From: Empedobacter brevis_A
Lineage (GTDB): Bacteria; Bacteroidota; Bacteroidia; Flavobacteriales; Weeksellaceae
Assembly (NCBI RefSeq): GCF_965118635.1
Contig: NZ_CBCPHV010000004.1
Span: 186,001 to 250,000, forward strand
Length of the DNA: 64,000 nucleotides
Direction: 5' to 3'
Within the stretch, counting starts at the first letter, position 1. Each line of letters starts with the position of its first letter. The notes under the pieces are model-generated. The model saw nothing but the letters and a program-made list of their open reading frames with translations. It was not told the DNA's origin and made no database searches. Positions 24,091-33,717 of the stretch are shown one piece after another. The translations under genes and the position numbers were made by a program.

Positions 24091-24858
24091 TTATTTTAAA
24101 GATTGAATGTAATCTTTTATAGCGGAAGAAAAATTACCATCAGACTTTTCTAAAACTCTTAGAAAAGCACTTCCAATAATGGCTCCATTTGCAAATTCCC
24201 AAGCTTTTTCAACATCTTCTTTTGTCGAAATACCAAAACCAATTTGATGAGGTTTTGTTAAACCTAAATTTTTGATATTTGATAAAAATTCTTCATTGTA
24301 ATTGGATGTTGTAGCACCTGTTGTAGCAGAACTAGAAACGATGTAAACAAAACCTGATGTTGCATCATTTATTTCTTTAATACGTTTTTCAGTTGTTAAC
24401 GGAGTAATTAAAAAAGTAACTTTTTGATTGTATTTTTCAAATAATTCTTTATGCTCAGATAAGTATATTTCATAAGGCATATCTGGTAAAATTAAACCAG
24501 AAACACCACTTTCTTCACAATTTTGTAAGAATTTCTCTAAACCAAAAGTCATTACTTGATTGTAATATCCCATCAAAACAATTGGAGCATAAATTTCATT
24601 TTTAACAGAGTTTAATTGTTTAAATAAAATATCCAATGTCATTCCATTTGCTAAAGCTTTTTCGCTTGTAGCTTGAATTGTTGGTCCATCTGCTAAAGGA
24701 TCAGAATAAGGAATTCCGACTTCTATAATGTCAACTTTGTTTTTGTCTAATTCTTTTAGAATTACCGGAGTATCTGCTAAATTTGGATATCCAGCAGTTG
24801 TGTATATCGTAATGAGTTGATTATTTTTCTTTGAAAATAATTGCTCTAACTTATTCAT
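24091..24858 (-). CDS. trpA: tryptophan synthase alpha chain
   Basis: TrpA cleaves indole-3-glycerol phosphate to indole, which is channelled to TrpB. The 255 residues begin MNKLEQLFSKKNNQLITIYT and have the catalytic Glu46 and Asp57 in IIEVGIPYSDPLADGPTIQA, the PDMPYE loop, and the phosphate-binding GFGISTKEDV. It starts one base after the stop of a secreted nuclease-like gene instead of following trpB, so it is detached from the usual trp operon in this window. Whether it is transcribed with that gene is open. Confidence 0.96.
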   Translation of the reverse strand: MNKLEQLFSKKNNQLITIYTTAGYPNLADTPVILKELDKNKVDIIEVGIPYSDPLADGPTIQATSEKALANGMTLDILFKQLNSVKNEIYAPIVLMGYYNQVMTFGLEKFLQNCEESGVSGLILPDMPYEIYLSEHKELFEKYNQKVTFLITPLTTEKRIKEINDATSGFVYIVSSSATTGATTSNYNEEFLSNIKNLGLTKPHQIGFGISTKEDVEKAWEFANGAIIGSAFLRVLEKSDGNFSSAIKDYIQSLK

Positions 24859-24859
24859 G

Positions 24860-26065
24860 TTATTTTGCTTGTTTTAATAAAATTGTGTAAACAGGAAAGT
24901 GATCAGAATAACCATTTGCACGGTAAGTATCACCGCTCCACATACGATTTGGAAAACCTTTGTAAGTACCTTCTGTAGCTATTAAATAACTCTTGTTAAA
25001 TACTTCTGTTTTGTAAATTTTGTAAGATGAATAATCTTTGTTTTTAGTTACTAATGATGAAGTAGAAATAAATTGATCAAATAAATTCCAAGCATCACGA
25101 TATGCTAATGTTCCAATTCCTTTTTTATATAAAGGTAACATTGGGTTGTAATAGCCGCCTTCTGTTACTTTTGACATTTCTCCGGCTGGATTAAATGTAT
25201 TTTTAATACTTGGAGAAATTGGATCGTCATTAAAATCTCCCATTGCAATTACTTTTGCATTTGGATTTTTCGATTTTAAATCATCAAAGATTCCTTTCAT
25301 TACTTTAGCAGCTTCTATACGAGCAGGCATAGATGCTTTTTCTCCTCCACTACGAGAAGGCCAGTGATTTACTAAAAATGTAATTTCTTCTCCATCTAGT
25401 AAACCTGTTACTTGTAAAATATCTCGTGTATATCTACGTTTGCCATCAGAATCATAGTTGAAAATTGGATGAGGTCTTGCATCAATTACTTTAAAACGAG
25501 ATTTTTGATACAATAATCCTGTATCTACACCTCTGGCATCAAATGAGTTGAAATGTACAACATCATAATCATATTTCTTCAAAGCAGAACTATTTGCGAT
25601 ATCTTCTAAAATTTCTCTAGTTTCAATTTCGCATATACCTACAATAACTGGAGCAGAACCTGTAACATCAGTTCCTAATTCACTAATGACTTTTGAAATG
25701 TTGTTGATTTTTTGGAAATACTTTTGTGTATTCCATTTTTTATTTCCGTTTGGTAAAAACTCATCTTGAAGAATTAAAGGACGAATTATTTTTTTTCCTT
25801 TAATGTTTTCGTACGTATAACTTTGTTTGAATTCTTCAGTTTCATACTTAGAAATATCAGATTCTGGAATCTGAATGTGATAATTTTTGTCATTATATGG
25901 TAAATTCCCATTAATATAACCTACTGATTTTATCGTATCAAAAATGTTTTCGACGTTATAAAAAGCAACAGTAGCACTTGAATATTTAGTCTGGGCTTTA
26001 ACACTTAGTGTTAAGAATAAATTAAAAATTATTAATAAAGTTAAAGATTTATTAATTTTAAACAT
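24860..26065 (-). CDS. secreted endonuclease/exonuclease/phosphatase-family protein
   Basis: A signal peptide (about 1-24, ending LSVKAQ) leads into an EEP (DNase I-like) fold: VAFYNVENIFDTI with the first metal-binding Asn/Glu, VGICEIETREILED with the conserved Glu, NHWPSRSGGE, MGDFNDDP (the catalytic D-x-N) and GYSDHFPVYTIL (the final Asp-His pair). All catalytic motifs are intact. Such exported enzymes degrade nucleic acids or dephosphorylate sugars or lipids. Divergent neighbours are a TonB-dependent receptor and a DUF5689 lipoprotein, a grouping that suggests scavenging of extracellular nucleic acid or phosphate esters. Confidence 0.87.
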   Translation of the reverse strand: MFKINKSLTLLIIFNLFLTLSVKAQTKYSSATVAFYNVENIFDTIKSVGYINGNLPYNDKNYHIQIPESDISKYETEEFKQSYTYENIKGKKIIRPLILQDEFLPNGNKKWNTQKYFQKINNISKVISELGTDVTGSAPVIVGICEIETREILEDIANSSALKKYDYDVVHFNSFDARGVDTGLLYQKSRFKVIDARPHPIFNYDSDGKRRYTRDILQVTGLLDGEEITFLVNHWPSRSGGEKASMPARIEAAKVMKGIFDDLKSKNPNAKVIAMGDFNDDPISPSIKNTFNPAGEMSKVTEGGYYNPMLPLYKKGIGTLAYRDAWNLFDQFISTSSLVTKNKDYSSYKIYKTEVFNKSYLIATEGTYKGFPNRMWSGDTYRANGYSDHFPVYTILLKQAK

Positions 26066-26155
26066 ATGTTAATAGTTATGAATTTGCTAAATTTGTTGTC
26101 CTATTTTTTCGATGAAGGAAATAAATAGCTAATTTATAAATAAAAATTCGTTTGA

Positions 26156-28864
26156 ATGAACAAATTATTGTTAAGTCTTTCAGTCTTTGCTGCAACTGTT
26201 GCTATGGCACAAGCGCAAACAAAGGTTACTGGAGTGGCAAAAAATGCTGCTACAGGTGAAGAGGTTTATAACCTCACTGTACGTTTGGACGGAGGAGCAG
26301 TAAGCGATGCTGCTATCACCGATCGTATAGGTTATTTTCAGTTTGTAGATATTCCAGATGGAACATACAAACTTCAAGTTTATGGCGTAGGATATGATCC
26401 TTATGAAAAAGAAATCACTGTAGCAGGGCAAAAAGAGCTAGACTTAGGTGATATTAAATTAACATTTAATCCAAATACAGCAGAAGTTGGAATTATTACA
26501 TTAACAGATGATGAATTGTCTGATGATGAAAGTTCTACTGCTTCAAATTCAGGACTTTTACAATCTTCTCGCGATGTTTTTGCTCGCGTTTCTGCATACG
26601 AATTAGGTTCGTATTGGTTTAAACCAAGAGGTTTAGATAACAAGTATAATGACGTATTATTTAATGGAGTTCGTATGAACAAAATGGATAATGGTCGTGC
26701 AACTTTTAATAACTGGGGAGGTTTGAATGACGTAACTCGTCGTCCAGAAGAATTAACGTACGGAATAGAACCTTCTAATTATGCTTTTGGAGATTTAGGA
26801 GGAGTAACAAATTTTGATACTCGTCCTTCAACAATGCGTAAAGGAACTAGCTTAGCTTATTCTAGCACTAATCGCTCTTACAGAAATCGTGTAATGTTAA
26901 CTTACAATACAGGATTAATGGATAATGGTTGGGCATTTATGGTCTCTGGAAGTAGACGTTGGGCTGATGAAGGTATTATAGAAGGTACTTTTTATGATGC
27001 GTATGCTTATTACTTAGGTATTGAGAAAAAGTTTAATGAAAAGCATACCTTAAACTTTACAAGTTTTGGTGCTCCAACTCGTCGTTCTACGGGTTCTCCA
27101 AATACACAAGAAGTTGTCGATTTAATGGGAACATATTATAATGGATATTGGGGTTGGCAAGATGGCGAAAAACGTAACGAGCGTGTAAAGAAAACTTTCG
27201 AGCCAATAAATATGTTGACTCACCATTGGAGCATTAACAATAAATCTAAATTAACAACGACTATTTCTTACCAATTTGGAGAAGAAAGTAGCTCTCGTTT
27301 AGATTGGTACAATGCTTATAATCCATCTCCTTTATATTATAGAAATTTACCTTCTCAAGCTAAGAATCAAGCTTCATGGTTAAATGGAACAGCTTCACAA
27401 TTGGATTGGAATTCTTTGTATAAATTCAATGAAGGAATTTCAGAAGGTTATTCAGCTTTTTGGTTGGGAAGTGATGTGAATAAAGATAAAACATATTCTG
27501 CATACACAAACTTTCAAACAGAATTAGCTCCAAACATTGATGTTGTTTTAGCAGCTTCTTATCAAAAAACAAAATCAGAATTATTTCGTAGAGTAGAAGA
27601 TTTATTAGGCGGAGGTTTCGTAAAAGGAGAAGATAGTTTCTATAGAAAACCTATTGATGCTAATAACCCAAATATGGTTTCTTATAAGGATGACCGTTAT
27701 GGTTATAATTATGAGATTAACAGAGATTATGCTGATTTGTATGCTCAATCTAAAGTAAAATCAAAATTTTTAGATGTTACGATAGGGATGAAAGCTGCAA
27801 TGACAAAATTCTACAGAAATGGTAAGTATAGAAATGGAATTTATAGTGACTCTTCTTTCGGAAAAAGTAAAACATACGATTTCTTAGATTTTGGAGTAAA
27901 ATCTAACTTTTTAGTAAAATTAGATGGACGAAATTTTGTGCAAGCAAATGTAATGTATCAAACAGAAGCACCAACTTCTGATGAAATTTTCCCAAATGCT
28001 CGTGTAAATGATGTTTCTGTAGATGGAGTGAAAAGTGCAAAAATTTTCTCAAGTGATTTATCTTACATTTTAAGAGCACCACGAATCAAAGCACGTGCAA
28101 CTGCTTTCTATACAAGGACAAAAGACGAAATTAAAAAGTCATTTGGTTACATCGATGGTGAAAATGAACAAGTTTTTGTTTCTGAAGTTTTAACGGGTGT
28201 AGGAAAAGAATATATAGGAGGAGAGTTCGCTGTAGAAGCTCAAGTTTTGCCAGTGCTTACTATTTCTGCTGTTGCTGCTATTGGTCAGTATGTTTATAAA
28301 GATAATGCTGATTATAATCTTTATTCAGATGATTATACAAAAGGAGATAATCCAGTTCCTTATAAAAACTTTGGAACAGCCTATATTAAAAACTACAAAT
28401 TAGGTGGAGGTCCGCAAACAGGATTTTCTTTAAGCGCTGAATACCGTGATCCAAAATTCTGGTGGGTTGGTGTTTCTGGTAATTATTTGATGAATAATTA
28501 TCTAGATATTGCTGCATACAGAAGAACAGAACGCTTCGTAAGATCAGAAATTACTGATTATCCTATTGCAGGGATTACAGAAGAAGGATTAAAAGATGTT
28601 CTTAGACAACCAAAAATGGATGATCAATTCATGTTGAATATTAACTTAGGAAAAACATTTCGTATTGGTAAATATTCTGCTGGAATTTCAGGAACAATTA
28701 ACAATGTATTAAATAATAAAGATTATGTGACTGGAGGATTTGAACAAATGAGAACTGGGAAATATACAAATGCAATAGATCCTACTTATCAAAAAACATT
28801 TGGACCAAAATTATGGTATGGAATGGGAACAACTTATTTCGCAAACATTTACTTCAGATTTTAA
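26156..28864 (+). CDS. TonB-dependent receptor with carboxypeptidase-regulatory-like N-terminal domain
   Basis: After a signal peptide (about 1-20, ending AMAQAQ) comes a beta-sandwich of the CarboxypepD_reg type (VTGVAKNAATGEEVYNLTVR to about residue 105). A plug-like region follows (about 120-240, with RDVFARVSAYELGSYWFKPR), and then a large aromatic-rich barrel ends in YFANIYFRF. It should transport a ligand across the outer membrane using TonB. It is a receptor without a SusD partner; instead a DUF5689 lipoprotein follows 22 bp downstream. Confidence 0.88.
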   Translation: MNKLLLSLSVFAATVAMAQAQTKVTGVAKNAATGEEVYNLTVRLDGGAVSDAAITDRIGYFQFVDIPDGTYKLQVYGVGYDPYEKEITVAGQKELDLGDIKLTFNPNTAEVGIITLTDDELSDDESSTASNSGLLQSSRDVFARVSAYELGSYWFKPRGLDNKYNDVLFNGVRMNKMDNGRATFNNWGGLNDVTRRPEELTYGIEPSNYAFGDLGGVTNFDTRPSTMRKGTSLAYSSTNRSYRNRVMLTYNTGLMDNGWAFMVSGSRRWADEGIIEGTFYDAYAYYLGIEKKFNEKHTLNFTSFGAPTRRSTGSPNTQEVVDLMGTYYNGYWGWQDGEKRNERVKKTFEPINMLTHHWSINNKSKLTTTISYQFGEESSSRLDWYNAYNPSPLYYRNLPSQAKNQASWLNGTASQLDWNSLYKFNEGISEGYSAFWLGSDVNKDKTYSAYTNFQTELAPNIDVVLAASYQKTKSELFRRVEDLLGGGFVKGEDSFYRKPIDANNPNMVSYKDDRYGYNYEINRDYADLYAQSKVKSKFLDVTIGMKAAMTKFYRNGKYRNGIYSDSSFGKSKTYDFLDFGVKSNFLVKLDGRNFVQANVMYQTEAPTSDEIFPNARVNDVSVDGVKSAKIFSSDLSYILRAPRIKARATAFYTRTKDEIKKSFGYIDGENEQVFVSEVLTGVGKEYIGGEFAVEAQVLPVLTISAVAAIGQYVYKDNADYNLYSDDYTKGDNPVPYKNFGTAYIKNYKLGGGPQTGFSLSAEYRDPKFWWVGVSGNYLMNNYLDIAAYRRTERFVRSEITDYPIAGITEEGLKDVLRQPKMDDQFMLNINLGKTFRIGKYSAGISGTINNVLNNKDYVTGGFEQMRTGKYTNAIDPTYQKTFGPKLWYGMGTTYFANIYFRF

Positions 28865-28886
28865 TCAATTTTAAAGAAAAAATACA

Positions 28887-30251
28887 ATGAATACAATAAC
28901 AAAATTAACAATAGCTACAGCCTTAAGTTTAGGCTTATTTACAGTACAATCGTGTGTTCAAGATGACGATTATTCAATTCCATCTTTAGAATGTCCACAA
29001 AAAAAAGAAACAAACATTACAATTAAAGAATTATTAGATCAAGTATCAAATAAAACCTTGAAAGTTGATGAAAACGGAATGGTTGCAGATAATCTAATTG
29101 TTGAAGGAGTTGTGATAACAAGTGACGAATCTGGAAACTTAGCAAATACAATTTCTTTCCAAGACAAAGCTTCTGGAGCGACAGCTGGTATACAAATAGA
29201 ATTAGGTGAACGTCCTGTTTATGGATTATATCCAATAGGTAGTACAGTTCAAGTGAACTTGAAAGGTCTAAAAGTAGCTGAAGATCGTGGTACAATTAGA
29301 ATTGGAACAAAGTTAGCTGATTCAACTTTCGACTTAGATCGTATGCCAAAAGAATTGAGAGAGAGAGTATTTGTGAAAACTTGTGATCCTATTCAAGCAA
29401 TTGCTCCTAAAGTTGTAAATAGTCTTGAAGAAGCATTTACTCCAGAAAACATCAATACTTTAGTAACAATTAAAAATGTTCAATTCAAATCTCCAGATAA
29501 AGACGAGACATATTATCCAAAAGGAGCAACAGCAAATGCTGTAAATGTCAAGTTAATGGATGTTAATGGAAACGAAACAGATTTAAGAAATAGTAAATTT
29601 GCAAACTTTGCAGAAACTAAATTACCTACAGGAAGTGGATCTATTACAGTCTTAGTAAGTAAGTTCACAGGAGGATATCAAGTATTTATTCGTGATACAA
29701 AAGATGTAAATTTTGATCAACCACGTTTTGTCGTTATACCTGCAGGAACAGTAGAAATTAACGGAACTAAGGAAGATTTCGAATTGGCAAAGAAAAATAA
29801 TTACCGTGTTGAAGATTTAGCTTTAACAACAGGAACTTGGATTTTTTCTGATGGAGGAGTTTTTGATCCATCTGCTAGCGATTTAAAATTATCAGGAACA
29901 AGTTCAGTTCGTTTAAGAGGATCTTCTACAACAGAAGCATTTATACAATCAAAATTCTTTGTAACAGGACTTAAAACTTTAAAAGTTTATTTCGGAGGAG
30001 CTACCTTTAATGAAGGTGCTGATGCTGATAAAGAAATAAAATTAGAAGTGTTAATTTCTACAGATTTTGGAGCTACTTGGAAATCAGTTGGTGAAAAAAC
30101 AAGTGAAAGAGGAAAATTAAATTTATTAGAGTTTCCTATTAATGCAGCCGCAACAGAAAGAGTTTCGGTTAAATTAGTTAATAAATCTTTCTTAAGATCA
30201 ACAGAAAACCAATTAAGAGTAAATATTGATGACGTTGAGTTTGTAAAATAA
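28887..30251 (+). CDS. DUF5689 surface lipoprotein
   Basis: The lipoprotein signal ends in VQSC with Cys at about residue 23, followed by VQDDD, acidic residues that resemble the Bacteroidota lipoprotein export signal for the cell surface. Two OB-fold-like DUF5689 segments follow (about 45-275, with LIVEGVVITSDESGNLANTI and NTLVTIKNVQFKSP). The C-terminal 150 residues form a jelly-roll like domain with repeated strands (TTGTWIFSDGGVFDP). DUF5689 proteins commonly accompany secreted nucleases. Its position after the TonB-dependent receptor suggests a surface binding partner, in the way SusD serves SusC. Confidence 0.8.
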   Translation: MNTITKLTIATALSLGLFTVQSCVQDDDYSIPSLECPQKKETNITIKELLDQVSNKTLKVDENGMVADNLIVEGVVITSDESGNLANTISFQDKASGATAGIQIELGERPVYGLYPIGSTVQVNLKGLKVAEDRGTIRIGTKLADSTFDLDRMPKELRERVFVKTCDPIQAIAPKVVNSLEEAFTPENINTLVTIKNVQFKSPDKDETYYPKGATANAVNVKLMDVNGNETDLRNSKFANFAETKLPTGSGSITVLVSKFTGGYQVFIRDTKDVNFDQPRFVVIPAGTVEINGTKEDFELAKKNNYRVEDLALTTGTWIFSDGGVFDPSASDLKLSGTSSVRLRGSSTTEAFIQSKFFVTGLKTLKVYFGGATFNEGADADKEIKLEVLISTDFGATWKSVGEKTSERGKLNLLEFPINAAATERVSVKLVNKSFLRSTENQLRVNIDDVEFVK

Positions 30252-30290
30252 AATGAGATAAATTCAATATTTATAAATTAACAATATTTT

Positions 30291-30322
30291 AAGTCGGAAG
30301 AAGAATCTTCCGACTTTTTTTA
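30291..30322 (+). terminator. terminator after the DUF5689 gene
   Basis: AAGTCGGAAGA and TCTTCCGACTT form an 11-bp stem with a 4-base loop, followed by a T run. Confidence 0.93.
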
Positions 30323-30681
30323 TTTCAATTCTAAATATTATTTGTTATTATTTTTTTCCTTAAATTTTAGTTATCGTTAAAAAAATGAAAAAATATACAT
30401 CAATTTTTAACTCATTTTAGTATAAAAATTCAATCAATAATTTAATCATATAGATTATTGACTTTAATACTCTTTAAAATTTATAGAATTAATTTATTCT
30501 TTATTTTATTAAAAAATGTTAAAAATGATAAATAAAATAATTTTAATGAATTATTCATTTAAAAAATGATAAATAAAAATAAAAACTGTCTTTTTTCAAT
30601 AATTAAGTAATTATTTATCTTTTTCTTTTTTTGGTAAAATTTATTTTGCAGATTTGCTCTCTATTTTTTAAAAATAAGATT
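30323..30681. other. very AT-rich leader region of the first SusC/SusD pair
   Basis: No ORF with ATG start and no RNA gene is visible. The stretch consists largely of A and T runs with several ATGATAAATAAAA-like near-repeats (about 30518-30580). A weak promoter candidate is TTTG at 30630-30633 with CAGATTTG at 30649-30656. Such AT-rich, possibly curved DNA is typical upstream of highly expressed SusC genes; the second pair has a similar leader. Confidence 0.45.
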
Positions 30682-33600
30682 ATGAGGAGAAGAATCACAT
30701 CTTTGGGTATATTGGCTTTCTTAGGTTTAGGGACAGCTGCATTTGCTCAAGTAACAGGTGTTGTTAATGACGCAGATAATTTTCCGGAAGCGGATGTAGA
30801 AGTGTCTGTAAAAGGTACTGATAAAGTTGTCTATACTGATCAAGATGGGAAATTTGATATTGATGCTAAAATTGGTGATATTTTAGTTGTAAATGGAAAA
30901 GAATTTAATGTAACTAGTAATAGTTTAGGTACATTAAAATATGCTGTAAAGCAAAACGGACCAGTTGATTTAAATGAAGTAGTTGTAAAATCTATTTTCA
31001 ACGCTCCATCTAAATCAGGTGTTACGACTGTAAAAGCAAAAGATTTAGAACAGATGAATCCATCTGTTTCTATTGATCAAATGATTGGAGGTAAAGTTGC
31101 AGGGTTATCTTCTCAGGCAATGAGTGGTGCTCCAGGATCAACTGCTAATGTTACTATTCGTGGAGCAATTGGTTTAAATGGTGGTGTGAAATCTCCGTTG
31201 TACGTTGTTGATGGGACATATATGTCGGCAGATGATGTTAATGCAATAAACCCTGCTGATATTGAAGAAGTAAAAGTATTGAAAGATGCTTCTCAATTAG
31301 CTATTTTCGGTTCTCGTGGAGCGAATGGTGTAATCATCATGAAAACAAAATCTGCTAAAAAAGGTGAATCTACAATTTCTTATTCAGCTCGTATTGGAGT
31401 AAATGAAATGATGGATTTACCTAATATCAAATTGATGAATGCAGAACAATTGTTGAATTATCAAAATGGTTTAAGTCAATTGAAAGGAGCAGATGGTAAA
31501 TCTTTGGGATTAGGTATTGCTCGTACTCCTGAAGATATTGCTGCTTTATCTAAGAATAACCATAAATGGTCTGATAATTTATACAAGAATGGAATTACTT
31601 CGTCTCACTATATTTCTGTAAATAAAAATGACGGAGATACTTCTCATAACTTCTCTATCGGGTATGATAAAAATGAAGGTGCTGTTGAGTATTATGACGG
31701 ATTAGAGAGAATTACAGCTTCTTTAAATATTACAAGTCAAGCGAAAGAATGGTTACGATATGGGGTTAATTTAAATGGGTCTTATACAACATTAGACGCT
31801 CCTCGTGATCGTGTTAATGCTCAATCTCCGTTTTATAATGTTTTATTAAATCGTCCATACACATCTTTCTATAAATTAGACGGAGATGGAAATATAGCAT
31901 TAGATGCTGACGGTAACCGTATTTATAATTCTGCTGGTAATACAATGGGATATGCTGTGGCAGATGAAATGGAGAAAACAGATTCTGAGTCAAGATTTTT
32001 ACGTATTTATGGAACTGGTTTTGTTGAAGCTGATTTGTGGAAAAATGTTTCTGCTCGTACAACTTTAGGAGCTACATACAATAGAATACAATACGAAAAT
32101 TATTTAAAACCATCTGCAGTTCTTTCTCAATTATTAGGAGATGGAGGTTCTAAAACTGATAAAAGTACAGATCGTTTTGATTACAACTGGCGTAACGAGG
32201 TTTCTTATGTGAATAGTTTTGGTAAACATAATTTACGTGTAACAGCTGCATCTGAATATATTAATCAGAGTTTGTATTCAATAGCATTGTATGGAACAGG
32301 TTTTCCAAATGATAAATTATCTACACAAGGTTTAGCAGTAAATATAGGACAAGATTCATATACAGATCGTTGGAGAGTAACAAAATTTGGTTATTTGGGA
32401 GCTGCATCTTATGATTTTGCAAACAAATATTTTGTAGATGCATATATTCGTCGTGATGGAACTTCTTTAGCTGGGTTGAATAGCAAATACGGAACATTTT
32501 GGGGAGCATCTCTTGGTTGGAATTTGGCAAGAGAAGAGTGGTTACGTAACTCAAAAGTTGTTAGTAATTTAACTTTAAAAGCCTCTTATGGTGAAGTTGG
32601 TGACGATTCTGCAATTGCACGCTATGCTAACCTAACACTTTTACAGTTAGATAAAACATACAATGGACAAGCGACAGCTTTTCCAGATGGAAACTTATCA
32701 AATCCAAATACAACTTGGGAAACGAATCGAAAATTAAATATCGGTTTAGATTATGGTTTCTTCGGTAGTCGATTGACAGGTGCTTTTGCATATTTTAACG
32801 ATGTAAGATCTAACTTTATTTTTAATCAATATTTACCAGTTGAAGCAGGAGGATTTACAACTTATGTAAACGCTGGTAAATTATCTACAAACGGATTCGA
32901 GTTTGATATGAATTACGATGTTATTCGTTCTAAAAACTTTGATTTATCTGTTTATGGAAATGTTACATCATTAAAATACAAAGTAAATAAACTTGCAGAA
33001 GGAGAAGATATGTTGCTAGTTAATAGTTCTTACGAAAGTTTAGCACACGTTCAAGGTGGTAAACCATATCAATTCTACTTAGTTCGTTATGCAGGTGTAA
33101 GTGCTGATACTGGAAAAGATTTGTATTTCGACAAAGATGGTAATGTAACAGATGTATACGATGGTGGTGATGCTGTATCAACAAACAAAACGCCTCTTCC
33201 TACATTAATGGGTGGATTTGGTTTAAATACAAAATTCTATGGATTTGATGTAAATGCAGACTTTACTTATTCAGCTGGAGGTTATATGTACAATAATACA
33301 TATCAATATTTAACAGATCCTGTTTCAACAAATAATAAAGTAGTTGAAGCGGCTAATTATTGGACAAAAGAAGGTGATAATGCTCAATTTGCTCGTCCAA
33401 ATGTTAATGGAGCTGAGTATTCTACAAAATATCTAGAAAAGTCAGATTATATTGCTTTTCGTAGTTTATCATTAGGTTACAATTTTTCAAAATTAGTTAA
33501 AGGAACTGTTATTAAAAATTTGAGAATGTATGCTCAAGTTCAAAATCTAGCTTTATGGACTAATTATCATGGAAATCCAATTGCTGGAACAGGATCAAGT

Positions 33601-33705
33601 GAAGGTAGTAAAACTACTTCAGCAGGTTATGTTTCTAACTCTTTTACAGCGTTTTCATATCCATTAATACGCTCTTATTCAATCGGATTTAATGTATCAT
33701 TCTAA
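30682..33705 (+). CDS. SusC/RagA-type TonB-linked outer-membrane protein, pair 1
   Basis: Starting at the ATG that gives MRRRITSLGILAFLGLG (the frame is open further up only through a TTG), the product has 1007 residues. It has a signal peptide to about 23 and a short N-terminal domain (VTGVVNDADNFPEADVEVSV). There follows a plug (DLNEVVVKSIFNAPSKSGVT, GKVAGLSS, TIRGAIGLNGG, PLYVVDGTYMS, VKVLKDASQLAIFGSRGANG) and a 22-strand-type barrel ending SIGFNVSF. SusC imports an oligomer captured by its SusD lid. The usual VVVxGYG stretch before the plug is replaced by VVVKSIF, a difference from pair 2. The ligand is unknown; no glycoside hydrolase gene is adjacent. Confidence 0.93.
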   Translation: MRRRITSLGILAFLGLGTAAFAQVTGVVNDADNFPEADVEVSVKGTDKVVYTDQDGKFDIDAKIGDILVVNGKEFNVTSNSLGTLKYAVKQNGPVDLNEVVVKSIFNAPSKSGVTTVKAKDLEQMNPSVSIDQMIGGKVAGLSSQAMSGAPGSTANVTIRGAIGLNGGVKSPLYVVDGTYMSADDVNAINPADIEEVKVLKDASQLAIFGSRGANGVIIMKTKSAKKGESTISYSARIGVNEMMDLPNIKLMNAEQLLNYQNGLSQLKGADGKSLGLGIARTPEDIAALSKNNHKWSDNLYKNGITSSHYISVNKNDGDTSHNFSIGYDKNEGAVEYYDGLERITASLNITSQAKEWLRYGVNLNGSYTTLDAPRDRVNAQSPFYNVLLNRPYTSFYKLDGDGNIALDADGNRIYNSAGNTMGYAVADEMEKTDSESRFLRIYGTGFVEADLWKNVSARTTLGATYNRIQYENYLKPSAVLSQLLGDGGSKTDKSTDRFDYNWRNEVSYVNSFGKHNLRVTAASEYINQSLYSIALYGTGFPNDKLSTQGLAVNIGQDSYTDRWRVTKFGYLGAASYDFANKYFVDAYIRRDGTSLAGLNSKYGTFWGASLGWNLAREEWLRNSKVVSNLTLKASYGEVGDDSAIARYANLTLLQLDKTYNGQATAFPDGNLSNPNTTWETNRKLNIGLDYGFFGSRLTGAFAYFNDVRSNFIFNQYLPVEAGGFTTYVNAGKLSTNGFEFDMNYDVIRSKNFDLSVYGNVTSLKYKVNKLAEGEDMLLVNSSYESLAHVQGGKPYQFYLVRYAGVSADTGKDLYFDKDGNVTDVYDGGDAVSTNKTPLPTLMGGFGLNTKFYGFDVNADFTYSAGGYMYNNTYQYLTDPVSTNNKVVEAANYWTKEGDNAQFARPNVNGAEYSTKYLEKSDYIAFRSLSLGYNFSKLVKGTVIKNLRMYAQVQNLALWTNYHGNPIAGTGSSEGSKTTSAGYVSNSFTAFSYPLIRSYSIGFNVSF

Positions 33706-33717
33706 AAATAGTAACAA

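Noticed and set aside
30631..30681. 17-residue upstream extension of the first SusC
   Set aside because: It begins with TTG and places extra residues before a standard signal peptide; the second SusC starts at the matching ATG.
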